Below the pieces are notes generated by a model. That model did not search any database. It saw only the letters and a list, made by a program, of their open reading frames with translations, and was not told the origin of the DNA. This document shows positions 1 to 8,381 of a DNA stretch of 64,000 nucleotides, piece by piece. The position numbers and the translations under genes are program-made. This DNA is from Nocardioides sp. NBC_00368 (GTDB lineage Bacteria > Actinomycetota > Actinomycetes > Propionibacteriales > Nocardioidaceae). Numbering within the stretch: position 1 is the stretch's first letter; each line of letters opens with the position of its first letter. Location: positions 870,501 to 934,500 of the forward strand of contig NZ_CP107970.1 in NCBI RefSeq assembly GCF_036090055.1, written 5' to 3'.

Positions 1-1
1 G

Positions 2-745
2 ACGATCTCCGCCGAGGCGCTCGACCATCTCGTCCGGCTCGCCGGTGGTGACGCGCGCCGGTCGCTGACCTACCTGGAGGCGGCTGCGGGAGCCGCGTCC
101 GAGGGGGAGATCACCCTGGAGGCCGCCGAGCGCGCGGTGGACCAGGCCGCGGTGCGCTACGACCGCCAGGGCGACCAGCACTACGACGTGGTCAGCGCCT
201 TCATCAAGTCGGTGCGCGGTTCGGACGCGGACGCGGCGCTGCACTACCTGGCCCGGATGATCGAGGCGGGAGAAGACCCCCGGTTCATCGCCCGCCGGCT
301 GATGATCCTCGCCTCCGAGGACATCGGCCTGGCCGACTCGACCGCGCTGCAGACAGCGGTCGCCGCGGCGCAGACCGTGCAGCTGATCGGGATGCCCGAG
401 GCCCAGCTCACCCTTGCGCACGCGACGATCGCGCTCGCGGTGGCGCCGAAGTCCAACGCGGTCACCAACGCCATCTTCGCCGCCCGTGCCGACGTCGCCG
501 CCGGGAAGATCGGCAACGTCCCGCCGCACCTGCGCGACGCCCACTACGAGGGCGCGAAGAAGATCGGTCACGGCGAGGCCTACAAGTACGCCCACGACGA
601 GCCGTTCGGGATCGCGACGCAGCAGTACGCGCCGGACGCGGTGGCCGGTGCGGAGTACTACCGGCCGACGACCCACGGAGCCGAGGCCGGAGTGAAGGAA
701 CGTTGGGAGCGTGTCCGGAAAATCGTGCGCGGACAGGATGGATAG
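2..745 (+). CDS. rarA: RarA (MgsA) AAA+ ATPase, C-terminal part
   Basis: The frame is open at the left edge, so only about the last 247 residues are present. They match the C-terminal part of the RarA/MgsA family, clamp-loader-like AAA+ ATPases that act at stalled replication forks: GGDARRSLTYLEAA near the edge of the AAA lid, then RYDRQGDQHYDVVSAF, EDPRFIARRLM and DAHYEGAKKIGHG, which are family hallmarks of the oligomerisation region. Walker A and B lie outside the window, so ATPase integrity cannot be judged. It is followed 12 bases later by a small membrane-protein gene on the same strand. Confidence 0.9.
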   Translation, partial: TISAEALDHLVRLAGGDARRSLTYLEAAAGAASEGEITLEAAERAVDQAAVRYDRQGDQHYDVVSAFIKSVRGSDADAALHYLARMIEAGEDPRFIARRLMILASEDIGLADSTALQTAVAAAQTVQLIGMPEAQLTLAHATIALAVAPKSNAVTNAIFAARADVAAGKIGNVPPHLRDAHYEGAKKIGHGEAYKYAHDEPFGIATQQYAPDAVAGAEYYRPTTHGAEAGVKERWERVRKIVRGQDG

Positions 746-757
746 GGTAGGCGCACC

Positions 758-1303
758 ATGACGAACTCGAGCATGCCCGGGTGGGCGCTGGCGGCGGCAC
801 TGACCGCGGTGGGGGTCCTGGTCCTCATCTCGCTGGTGGCGGTGCTGCTCGCGCTCGGGACGCGACGTCGCGCGCGGCAGCGGCTCGAGGCGGCCGAGGC
901 CAGCGAGGCCGAGCTGCGCGAGCGGCTCGAGGCGCTGGAGAAGCGCTTGGCCCAGCCCGAGATCAGGCGGCGGGGCCGGGACGAGAAGGAATACGTCATC
1001 ACCTCCCTCGGGGAGGACGGCGAGCCTGCCGAGGTGGAGCAGGTGGTGCAGCGTACGTTGACCGCACCGGCCTTTGCGGACGCCGTCTTCCGGGAGACGA
1101 TGGTGCACAGCGCCGCGCTGGTCCACGGGGTGCGCCGGGCGCTCTCGCCCGAGGTGCGGTTCAAGATCCGCTACGAGATGCACCGCGAGGTCAAGCGGGC
1201 ACGCAAGGACCGGAAGAGCGAGATGCGCGAGGCGCTGCGGGAGTACCGAGCGCGCCAGCGCGCGGCAGTTGACGAGGACGTACGTATGGAGGACTCCCGA
1301 TGA
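758..1303 (+). CDS. membrane-anchored coiled-coil protein, function unknown
   Basis: 181 residues. A hydrophobic segment at about residues 10-33 (WALAAALTAVGVLVLISLV) is followed by an Arg-rich stop-transfer stretch and a Glu/Arg-rich helix (about 38-70) that looks like a coiled coil; the rest is charged and probably cytoplasmic. I recognise no enzyme motif. The ATG follows a TAGGGT box (743-748) by 9 nt with no clear Shine-Dalgarno sequence, so the mRNA may be leaderless. It overlaps the next gene by four bases (ATGA), indicating translational coupling with the DUF6167-type gene and probably alaS. Confidence 0.75.
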   Translation: MTNSSMPGWALAAALTAVGVLVLISLVAVLLALGTRRRARQRLEAAEASEAELRERLEALEKRLAQPEIRRRGRDEKEYVITSLGEDGEPAEVEQVVQRTLTAPAFADAVFRETMVHSAALVHGVRRALSPEVRFKIRYEMHREVKRARKDRKSEMREALREYRARQRAAVDEDVRMEDSR

Positions 1304-1614
1304 GGGGCGCGATCTGGTTCGTGGTCGGTGCGGGCGCGGGCGTGTACGCGATGGTCAAGGGACGACGCGCCGCCGAGGCGTTCACCGCCGACGGGCTGCG
1401 TGACCGGGCCCAGGCGATCGGGGTCGGCGCGCGGATCTTCCGCGAGGAGCTGGCCCAGGGCAAGGCGGAGAAGGAGCTCGAGCTGCGCGAGTGGATCGAG
1501 ACGAAGACCGCTGGACCGAAACAGATTGGCGCCGCGGGCGCCGAGCAGCAGAGACTTGGACTGAACGGGCCAACCGAGGACCCGAGGAAGAACACGGAAG
1601 GTAGTACCCCCTGA
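1300..1614 (+). CDS. DUF6167-like small membrane-associated protein
   Basis: 104 residues. It begins MRGAIWFVVGAGAGVYAMVK, a short hydrophobic N-terminus, followed by a charged helical region rich in Arg, Glu and Ala. This matches my recollection of the small DUF6167 proteins found next to alaS in actinobacteria; no function is known to me. The start overlaps the previous stop (ATGA) and its stop overlaps the alaS start by one base (TGATG), so the three genes look co-translated. Confidence 0.75.
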   Translation: MRGAIWFVVGAGAGVYAMVKGRRAAEAFTADGLRDRAQAIGVGARIFREELAQGKAEKELELREWIETKTAGPKQIGAAGAEQQRLGLNGPTEDPRKNTEGSTP

Positions 1615-4298
1615 TGGAGTGGTTGAGCACGGCGGAGATCCGCCGCCGTTTCACGGCGCATTTCGCCGAGAACACCGAGATCGGCGAGCACACGGTGGTG
1701 CCGTCGGCATCGCTCCTGCTCGACGACCCCAACCTGCTCTTCGTCAACGCAGGCATGGTGCCCTTCAAGCCCTACTTCCTCGGCCAGGCCACGCCTCCCT
1801 ACCAGCGGGCGACGTCGGTGCAGAAGTGCATCCGTACGCCCGACATCGAGGAGGTCGGCAAGACCACCCGGCACGGCACCTTCTTCGAGATGTGCGGCAA
1901 CTTCTCCTTCGGTGACTACTTCAAGGAGGGCGCCATCACGCTCGCCTGGGAGCTGGTCACCAAGTCGGTCGCCGACGGCGGCTTCGGCTTCGACGAGTCG
2001 GTCCTCTACCCGTCCGTGCTCAACGGCGACGAGGAGGCGGTCGCGCTCTGGAAGAAGATCTCCGGCCTGCCCGACGACCGCATCGTCCGGCTGCCCCCGA
2101 GCGAGAACTACTGGTCGATGGGCGTGCCCGGGCCGGGCGGTCCGTGCTCGGAGATCCTGATCGACCGCGGCCCCGAGTTCGGCGCCGACCGCGACTGGGA
2201 CGCCGGGGACCGCTACCTGGAGTTCTGGAACCTGGTCTTCATGCAGGACAACGTCGTCGCGGCGCGGTCCAAGTACGACGTCGACATCGACGGCCCGCTC
2301 GCCCAGACCGGCATCGACACCGGTCTCGGTCTCGAGCGCGTCGCCTACCTCATGCAGGGCAAGTCCAACATGTATGAGACCGACGTCGTCTTCCCGGTCA
2401 TCGAGAAGGCGATGGAGCTGACCGGGAAGAAGTACGGCGCCGCCTACGAGGACGACGTCCGTTTCCGCGTGGTCGCCGACCACGTGCGCTCCTCCCTGAT
2501 GCTCATCGGTGACGGCGTCACCCCCGGCAACGAGGGCCGCGGCTACGTGCTGCGCCGGCTGATGCGCCGCGCGATCCGCAACATGCGGCTGCTGGGCTAC
2601 GAGGACCCGGCGATGCCCGAGCTGCTGCCGATCTCCCGCGACAAGATGGGGGAGACCTACACCGACCTGCACGCCGAGTGGGACCGGATCAAGCGGGTCG
2701 CCGACGCCGAGGAGGAGGCCTTCCGCAAGACCCTCGCGGCCGGCACCCAGATCTTCGACCTGGCCGCGACCGAGGTGAAGTCGAGCGGATCGACCACCTT
2801 CACCGGTGACAAGGCGTTCCAGCTCCACGACACGTACGGCTTCCCGATCGACCTCACCCTCGAGATGGCCGCCGAGGCGGGTCTCGAGGTCGACGAGGCG
2901 GGCTTCCGCGGTCTGATGAGCGAGCAGCGCGAGCGGGCCAAGGCCGACGCGCGCGCCAAGAAGGGCCAGCACGCCGACCTGACGGTCTATCGCGGGATCC
3001 TGGACACCAACGGGCCGACCGACTGGCAGGCCTACACGACCCTCGACACCGAGTCGAAGCCGGTGGCGCTCCTGCGGGAGGGCAAGCCGGTCGACGTGCT
3101 CGGACCCGAGGAGATCGGCGAGATCGTCCTCGACCGCACCCCGTTCTACGCCGAGTCCGGTGGCCAGTCCGCCGACGCGGGCATCATCGAGTTCGACGGT
3201 GGCCGGCTCGAGGTCGTCGACGTGCAGCGACCGGTCAAGGGCCTCGTCGTCCACCAGGTCCGCGTCGTCGACGGCGAGTTCCACGGTGGCGAGTCGCTCG
3301 TGCACGCGAAGGTCGACCCGGAGTGGCGTCTCGGCGCCCGCCAGGCCCACTCGGGCACCCACGTGGTGCACGCGGCGCTGCGCGAGGTGCTCGGTCCGAC
3401 GGCGCTGCAGTCGGGCTCGTTCAACCGCCCCGGCTACCTGCGTCTCGACTACGGCTGGACCAAGGGCCTGACGCGTTCGCAGATGCAGGAGATCGAGGAG
3501 GTCTCCAACAACGCGCTGCGGGCCGACCTGCCGGTCTCCTGGGACTACATGACCCTCCCGCAGGCCAAGGAGTGGGGAGCGATCGCGCTCTTCGGTGAGA
3601 CCTACGACGACTCCAAGGTGCGCGTCGTCGAGATCGGCGGCCCCTGGTCGCGCGAGCTCTGCGGTGGCACCCACGTCGACCACTCCGCCCAGATCGGCAC
3701 CATCGTGGTCACCTCGGAGGCCTCGGTCGGCTCCGGGAACCGCCGCATCGAGGCCTACACGGGCGTGGAGGGCTTCAACTACCTTGCCCGCGAGCGCGAC
3801 GTGGTCTCCGAGCTCAACCTGCTCCTCAAGACGAAGTCCGACGACGTCGTCGGCAGGGTCTCCGACCTGATGGAGCGGCTCAAGGCCGCCGAGAAGGAGA
3901 TCGCCCGGGCGCGTACGGCTCAGCTGCTCGCCTCCGGCGGCTCGATCGCGGCCTCCGCGGTCGACGTCGACGGCGTCCAGGTCGTCGCCCAGCGGGTCCC
4001 GGGTGTCGGCGGCGGCGACGCGCGTACGCTCGCCCAGGACGTGCGCTCCCGGCTCGGTGACGCGCCGGCGGCGGTCGTGCTCTTCGGTGACGCTGACGAC
4101 AAGGTCGCGGTCGTGGCCGCGGTCAACCCGGCGGGCATCGCCAAGGGCGTCAAGGCGGGTGACCTGATCAAGGAGCTGGCGCCGGTCGTCGGCGGCCGCG
4201 GCGGCGGCAAGCCCGACTTCGCCCAGGGCGGTGGCACCGAGGTCGGCAAGATCGACGAGGCGGTCGCCAAGGTCAAGAGCCTGGTGACTGGAGCCTGA
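1614..4298 (+). CDS. alaS: alanine--tRNA ligase
   Basis: 894 residues, the normal length for bacterial AlaRS. The enzyme charges tRNA-Ala and hydrolyses mischarged Ser/Gly-tRNA-Ala. The N-terminal class II catalytic core is recognisable (RPTFTAHF-like start, TSVQKCIRTPDIEEVGKT, FFEMCGNFSFGDYFK, and GLGLERVAYLMQG). The editing domain zinc-site motifs are intact: HSGTHVVHAAL near residue 578 and CGGTHVDH near residue 683. The C-terminal Gly-rich region GGRGGGKPDFAQGGG is the C-Ala domain. ATG 1614 overlaps the previous stop by one base, and its own stop shares TGATG with ruvX. Confidence 0.98.
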   Translation: MEWLSTAEIRRRFTAHFAENTEIGEHTVVPSASLLLDDPNLLFVNAGMVPFKPYFLGQATPPYQRATSVQKCIRTPDIEEVGKTTRHGTFFEMCGNFSFGDYFKEGAITLAWELVTKSVADGGFGFDESVLYPSVLNGDEEAVALWKKISGLPDDRIVRLPPSENYWSMGVPGPGGPCSEILIDRGPEFGADRDWDAGDRYLEFWNLVFMQDNVVAARSKYDVDIDGPLAQTGIDTGLGLERVAYLMQGKSNMYETDVVFPVIEKAMELTGKKYGAAYEDDVRFRVVADHVRSSLMLIGDGVTPGNEGRGYVLRRLMRRAIRNMRLLGYEDPAMPELLPISRDKMGETYTDLHAEWDRIKRVADAEEEAFRKTLAAGTQIFDLAATEVKSSGSTTFTGDKAFQLHDTYGFPIDLTLEMAAEAGLEVDEAGFRGLMSEQRERAKADARAKKGQHADLTVYRGILDTNGPTDWQAYTTLDTESKPVALLREGKPVDVLGPEEIGEIVLDRTPFYAESGGQSADAGIIEFDGGRLEVVDVQRPVKGLVVHQVRVVDGEFHGGESLVHAKVDPEWRLGARQAHSGTHVVHAALREVLGPTALQSGSFNRPGYLRLDYGWTKGLTRSQMQEIEEVSNNALRADLPVSWDYMTLPQAKEWGAIALFGETYDDSKVRVVEIGGPWSRELCGGTHVDHSAQIGTIVVTSEASVGSGNRRIEAYTGVEGFNYLARERDVVSELNLLLKTKSDDVVGRVSDLMERLKAAEKEIARARTAQLLASGGSIAASAVDVDGVQVVAQRVPGVGGGDARTLAQDVRSRLGDAPAAVVLFGDADDKVAVVAAVNPAGIAKGVKAGDLIKELAPVVGGRGGGKPDFAQGGGTEVGKIDEAVAKVKSLVTGA

Positions 4299-4768
4299 TG
4301 CGACACGGCGTACGCCTCGGTCTGGATCCTGGCGACGCCCGGATCGGCGTCGCCAGGAGCGACCCCACGGGGTTCCTGGCGACGCCGCTGGAGACGGTCA
4401 AGAAGGGCCGCGGCGATCTCGCCCGGCTGCAGGCGATCGTCGCCGAGATCGGCGAGGAGTCGACGATGCTCGAGGTGGTCGTCGGCCTGCCCCGCTCCCT
4501 CAAGGGAGGCGAGAATCCGGCGACTGCTAAGGTCCGGGACTTCGCCGCGTCGTTGGCGCGGCGAGTGGCCCCGGTCCCGGTTCGTCTCGTCGACGAGCGG
4601 CTCACCACTGTTTCTGCGGAGGCTATGCTCCGAGACCGAGGTCGCAAGGGTCAGGACCGTCGAGCAGTTGTCGACATGGCCGCGGCGGTTGTGATCCTGC
4701 AACACGCATTGGACAGTGAGCGCGCTTCGGGGACCGCGCCTGGAGAGATCGTTGAGGTCGGTCATTGA
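4298..4768 (+). CDS. ruvX: RuvX/YqgF family RNase H-fold nuclease (putative Holliday junction resolvase)
   Basis: 156 residues. The RNase H-like fold is signalled by GLDPGDARIGVA at the N-terminus (catalytic Asp), VVVGLPRSLKG in the middle and LVDERLTT with a conserved Asp/Glu pair towards the C-terminus. The family is assigned to Holliday junction resolution or pre-16S rRNA 5' end processing; the sequence does not decide between these. The order alaS-ruvX-mltG-aroE is standard in actinobacteria. It is coupled to alaS by TGATG and overlaps the proposed mltG start by four bases. Confidence 0.95.
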   Translation: MRHGVRLGLDPGDARIGVARSDPTGFLATPLETVKKGRGDLARLQAIVAEIGEESTMLEVVVGLPRSLKGGENPATAKVRDFAASLARRVAPVPVRLVDERLTTVSAEAMLRDRGRKGQDRRAVVDMAAAVVILQHALDSERASGTAPGEIVEVGH

Positions 4769-6285
4769 GTGAGCGCTACTACCCCCCGGACCCGCGCGAC
4801 CCGCGTCGCCCTGGTCAGGGGTCATATGGTCGCGATCCGCGCGGTGGCTACCCGCCGCGACAGCAGCCGCCGCAGGATCCCCGTGACCCGCGCCGGATGC
4901 CGCCGCAGATGCCCGGGCAGATGCCGGGTCAGCTGCCTCCTCAGCATCAGGGGCAGCCTCGTCCGGGCCAGCCGGGCCAGCCGGGCCAGCCGGGCCAGCC
5001 GGGCCAGCCGGGGCGACGGCCGGGGCCGCGCCCGGTGCCCGGCGCCGGCACACCCCCGCCGGGCTACGGTCACCAGGAGCCCCCGCAGCGGCCCGGTGGC
5101 TACGGTGGGCCGACCTACCAGCAGCACCCGAGCTTCTTCGAGGCCGGTCCCGGCGAGCACGATCCCTACTTCGACGAGGAGCCACCCAAGCGCAAGCGCC
5201 GTTTCGGTGGCTGCCTAGCCGTGCTGGTGGCGATGGCCGTCGTGCTCGGTGGGTTCTACGTCGTGGGTGACCGCGCCATCGACTACGTCAAGGACATGGT
5301 CGCGCCGCCCGCCGACTACCCCGGGCCCGGCACCGACCCGGTCTCCTTCGAGGTGCACGAGGGCGACTCGGTCTCAGCCGTCGGCCGCAATCTCAAGGAG
5401 GTCGGCGTGGTGGAGTCCGTCGATGCCTTCATCGATGCGGCCAACGCCGAGGGGCTGACCGTGCAGGTCGGCTTCTACCCGCTGAAGAAGCAGATGAAGG
5501 CCGCCGACGTCGTCGAGATCCTCGCCAACCCGGACAACATCGACACGATCAACGTCACCATCACCGAGGGATCGCGCGCCAAGGCGATCTACAAGGTGCT
5601 CGCCGAGAAGACCAAGACGAAGCCGGCCGACTTCAAGAAGGCCGCCGAGGACACCGAGGCGATCGGGCTGCCCGACTACGCCAAGGGCAACGTCGAGGGC
5701 TACCTCTTCCCTGCGACGTACGCCTTCCCGCCCGACGCCACGCCGACCGAGATGCTGGCGATGATGGTCGACCGCTGGGAGCAGGCGCTGGGCGACAACG
5801 ACATCGAGGCGCGCGCCAAGCAACTGAAGTGCGGTGGCGGCAAGGCCTGCACGCCCGAGCAGATCATGACCGTGGCCTCGCTGGTCGAGGCCGAGGGTCG
5901 CGGCGACGACATGGCCAAGATCGCCCGGGTGATCTACAACCGGCTCGACCCCAAGGTCGACGACGGAGCCACGAACGGCACGCTCGGGATCGACGCGTCG
6001 AACGCGTACGGGATCGGGAAGTCCGGCACCACCCAGCTGACCTCGGCCGAGCTGGCCAAGGACACGCCGTACGACACCCGTCGTCGCGCCGGCCTGCCGC
6101 CGACGCCGATCGGCTCGCCCGGTGACGCGGCGATCGAGGCAGCGCTCAACCCGGCCAAGGGCAACTGGCTGTTCTACATCACGGTGAACCTGAAGACCGG
6201 CGAGACCAAGTTCACCCGTGACTACAGCCAGTTCCAGAGCTGGACCGCGGAGCTGGACGCGTACTGCGCGAAGAACAAGTGTTGA
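4765..6285 (+). CDS. mltG: endolytic murein transglycosylase MltG (YceG family)
   Basis: 506 residues. A cytoplasmic Pro/Gln/Arg-rich tail (about 1-145) precedes one membrane helix (about 150-170, CLAVLVAMAVVLGGFYVVG) and the extracytoplasmic YceG domain with a LysM-like start (FEVHEGDSVSAVGRNL), the catalytic-Glu region VASLVEAEGRGDD near residue 370 and IYNRL. The enzyme cleaves nascent glycan strands and is thought to terminate peptidoglycan chains. The chosen start is TTG 4765, overlapping the ruvX stop; no better in-frame start lies upstream of the tail. The tail contains a five-fold Pro-Gly-Gln repeat. A strong hairpin follows the gene. Confidence 0.93.
   Translation: MSERYYPPDPRDPRRPGQGSYGRDPRGGYPPRQQPPQDPRDPRRMPPQMPGQMPGQLPPQHQGQPRPGQPGQPGQPGQPGQPGRRPGPRPVPGAGTPPPGYGHQEPPQRPGGYGGPTYQQHPSFFEAGPGEHDPYFDEEPPKRKRRFGGCLAVLVAMAVVLGGFYVVGDRAIDYVKDMVAPPADYPGPGTDPVSFEVHEGDSVSAVGRNLKEVGVVESVDAFIDAANAEGLTVQVGFYPLKKQMKAADVVEILANPDNIDTINVTITEGSRAKAIYKVLAEKTKTKPADFKKAAEDTEAIGLPDYAKGNVEGYLFPATYAFPPDATPTEMLAMMVDRWEQALGDNDIEARAKQLKCGGGKACTPEQIMTVASLVEAEGRGDDMAKIARVIYNRLDPKVDDGATNGTLGIDASNAYGIGKSGTTQLTSAELAKDTPYDTRRRAGLPPTPIGSPGDAAIEAALNPAKGNWLFYITVNLKTGETKFTRDYSQFQSWTAELDAYCAKNKC
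4963..5007 (+). repeat. five perfect 9-bp tandem repeats in mltG
   Basis: The unit CCGGGCCAG occurs five times in a row, encoding a Pro-Gly-Gln repeat in the cytoplasmic tail of MltG. A 9-bp unit keeps frame, so copy number can vary between strains without breaking the gene. Confidence 0.9.
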
Positions 6286-6292
6286 CGTAGAC

Positions 6293-6319
6293 CGGCCGCC
6301 CGGCGACGCCGGGCGGCCG
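6293..6319 (+). terminator. hairpin downstream of mltG
   Basis: Perfect 12-bp arms (CGGCCGCCCGGC and its complement) around a GAC loop, 7 bases after the mltG stop. There is no U-run, as is common in high-GC actinobacteria. It lies between mltG and the convergent small secreted-protein gene and could serve both. Confidence 0.75.
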
Positions 6320-6341
6320 TGGGCTGCCGCGGGATCGAGCG

Positions 6342-6728
6342 TCAGCTGTAGAACTGGTACTTAGCGGAGTAGGTACAGGTCGGGTTGCTCACGGGTATGC
6401 AGTCGGCAACTTGCAGGTAGTACGAGGCGTCTTCCGGAATGCTCAGGTTACCTGTGCATGTAGCCGAGGAGGTTGCGCCCGTGTCTCTGACCGAAGCAAA
6501 CGTGGAGCCGTCTGCCCGCTTGATATATGCAACTGCGTAGTGGGTCGACGAGGTGTACAGCGTGCGAGCACAGAGGTTGTCGGTCGCGTCGGTATATGAC
6601 GCTCTAGCGTTGCCGTGCTGGATGGACTTGTCGTTCAGGATGCCGATGTCGGCATGTGCGGCGGTGCCACCCATGGTTACGATCAGGCCGGAGGCGGCAA
6701 GCGCCGCCCCAAATGCAAGAACTCGCAT
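6342..6728 (-). CDS. small secreted protein with four cysteines, unknown function
   Basis: 128 residues with a clear Sec signal peptide: positively charged start, a hydrophobic stretch (FGAALAASGLIVTMGGTAA) and a likely cleavage after AHA near residue 27. The mature protein (about 100 residues) carries four cysteines that could form two disulfides and is rich in Thr, Ser and Tyr. I do not recognise the family. A good Shine-Dalgarno sequence (AAAGGGA) lies upstream of ATG 6728. Base composition here is visibly less GC-rich than in the flanking mltG and aroE, and the gene is opposite in orientation to the operon around it, so it may be an acquired insertion. Confidence 0.75.
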   Translation of the reverse strand: MRVLAFGAALAASGLIVTMGGTAAHADIGILNDKSIQHGNARASYTDATDNLCARTLYTSSTHYAVAYIKRADGSTFASVRDTGATSSATCTGNLSIPEDASYYLQVADCIPVSNPTCTYSAKYQFYS

Positions 6729-6825
6729 GAACTATCCCTTTCCGTGCTGGGCGTGAATCGTGGCATCCCCAAGGGGGTACCCGTTGCTGCTTCCTGCCTC
6801 AGAAGATTGCAAGGAGAAAACCTGA

Positions 6826-7662
6826 GTGAAGTGCGCTGTCCTGGGTGATCCGATCGGTCACTCGCTCTCGCCGGCTCTCCATCAGGCGGCGTACGCCGAA
6901 CTGGAGATGTCCGACTGGTCCTACACCTCCACTCGGGTGCAGGCCGGCGGCCTGGCGAAGTACGTGGCCGACCTCGGTGGTGACTGGCCGCCGAGCAGGT
7001 GGCGCGGGCTGTCGGTGACGATGCCGCTCAAGCGGGAGGCCTTCGAGCTGGCGCGGTCGGTCTCGCCGCGGGCGCGGCTCGTGGGGGCGGTCAACACACT
7101 GGTCCGCTCCTCGCACGGCTGGGTGGGGGACAACACCGACCTGCCCGGTGCGGTCGCGGCGGTCCGGGAGCGAGCCGGCGACGGCTTCTCCTGCTCCCAC
7201 GGTGCGGTCCTGGGTGCCGGCGCCACGGCCGCCTCGACCGGCCTCGCGCTCGCCGAGCTGGGCGCTTCCCGGATCACGCTGCTGGCTCGTAACCCGGGGG
7301 CGGCGGGGGAGACGATCGAGATGATCTCCCGTCACCGGAGCAAGCCCGTGGTCTCGGTGCTGCCGCTGGACTCGGCGGTCGACGGTGTCGACGCGGTCGT
7401 CTCCACGGTCCCGGCGAAGGCACTGACCCCCGAGCTCATCGATCGCTGGGCCCCGACGCCGGTCGTCTTCGACGTCGTCTACGACCCGTGGCCCTCGCCG
7501 CTGCTCTCCGTCGCACCCGGTGTGGCCGTCAGCGGCCTGGACCTGCTCGTGCACCAGGCGGTGCTGCAGTTCGAGCTCTTCACCAGCCGTCCCGCCCCGC
7601 TCGAAGCCATGCGGGCGGCGGGGGAGAAGGCGCTGGGGATCGCGGAGCTGTCACCGGCATGA
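6826..7662 (+). CDS. aroE: shikimate dehydrogenase
   Basis: 278 residues. It reduces 3-dehydroshikimate to shikimate with NADPH. Visible motifs are GDPIGHSLSPALHQ (substrate site), SVTMPLKREAF with the catalytic Lys, GAVNTLV, GDNTDLPG with the catalytic Asp, and the nucleotide-binding GAGATA. The start is GTG 6826. It is the first gene of the shikimate block and overlaps the prepilin peptidase gene by four bases (ATGA). Confidence 0.95.
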   Translation: MKCAVLGDPIGHSLSPALHQAAYAELEMSDWSYTSTRVQAGGLAKYVADLGGDWPPSRWRGLSVTMPLKREAFELARSVSPRARLVGAVNTLVRSSHGWVGDNTDLPGAVAAVRERAGDGFSCSHGAVLGAGATAASTGLALAELGASRITLLARNPGAAGETIEMISRHRSKPVVSVLPLDSAVDGVDAVVSTVPAKALTPELIDRWAPTPVVFDVVYDPWPSPLLSVAPGVAVSGLDLLVHQAVLQFELFTSRPAPLEAMRAAGEKALGIAELSPA

Positions 7663-8336
7663 GTCCTGGGGCGGTCGTGCTGGTGAGTGCGGCCGTCGCC
7701 GGTCTGCTCGCTCTCGGCATGCCGGCACTTCTTCGCCGACTCCCCGAACCGGTCGACGACCCGCCCGAGGTCTCGTACGCATCCCTCGCAGGCTGGCCAC
7801 CGTTCCGGCCTCTCGCGGTGGCCGTCTCCGCCGCGGTCGCCGGGCTGCTCGCCTGGCAGGTCGATCCGTCGCGGCTGATGGTGGCGCTGGCGCCGCTCAC
7901 ACCGATCTGCGTGCTGCTCGCCTACGTCGACTGGCGCGTCCAGCGGCTGCCGAAGGTGCCGATCCTGCTGGCCACCGCGGCCGGGCTCGCTCTGCTCGGC
8001 GCCGAGTGGCTCTGGACGCGTGACACCGCGACGGCTCTCGGCGCCCTCGCCGGGCTGGTGATCGCCCGCTCGGCGTTCTGGCTGCTGTGGCGGCTCGTGC
8101 CGCACGCGATGGGCTTCGGCGACGTACGGCTCGCGGCGCTGGTCGGCTTGGTCCTCGGTCGCCTCGGCTGGGACCAGTTGGCGATCGGGCTCTGGGCCGG
8201 CCTGGCGATCTTCGGTCTCTGGGGCATCGGGCGTGCGGTCGCGCGACGCTCGCGCACGGCGATGCGCGAGCCCCTGGCGTACGGGCCGTTCATGATCTGG
8301 GGCATGCTCGTCGGAGTCTTCGCCGTCTCGCTGTGA
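7659..8336 (+). CDS. A24-type prepilin peptidase (truncated family form)
   Basis: 225 residues, an integral membrane protein with about seven hydrophobic segments. The two catalytic aspartates of A24 aspartic peptidases can be seen in YVDWRVQRLP near residue 89 and in the GxGD motif GFGDVRLA near residue 150. It lacks the N-terminal zinc-binding methylase domain of PilD/GspO, which is usual for actinobacterial members placed next to aroC. The likely role is cleavage of type IV prepilin or Flp/Tad-type pilin leaders, but no pilin genes lie in the window. ATG 7659 overlaps the aroE stop. Confidence 0.85.
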   Translation: MSPGAVVLVSAAVAGLLALGMPALLRRLPEPVDDPPEVSYASLAGWPPFRPLAVAVSAAVAGLLAWQVDPSRLMVALAPLTPICVLLAYVDWRVQRLPKVPILLATAAGLALLGAEWLWTRDTATALGALAGLVIARSAFWLLWRLVPHAMGFGDVRLAALVGLVLGRLGWDQLAIGLWAGLAIFGLWGIGRAVARRSRTAMREPLAYGPFMIWGMLVGVFAVSL

Positions 8337-8381
8337 GCCCGGGTGCACGGGGTTGCGTGGCGGGGATGAAAGACTGACCCC

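Noticed and set aside
1191..3683. 830-codon open frame on the minus strand opposite alaS
   Set aside because: Same kind of shadow; the plus strand encodes full AlaRS with all motifs.
4963..5007. Short direct repeats as a CRISPR-like array
   Set aside because: Nine-base contiguous units without spacers, in frame in the mltG coding sequence.
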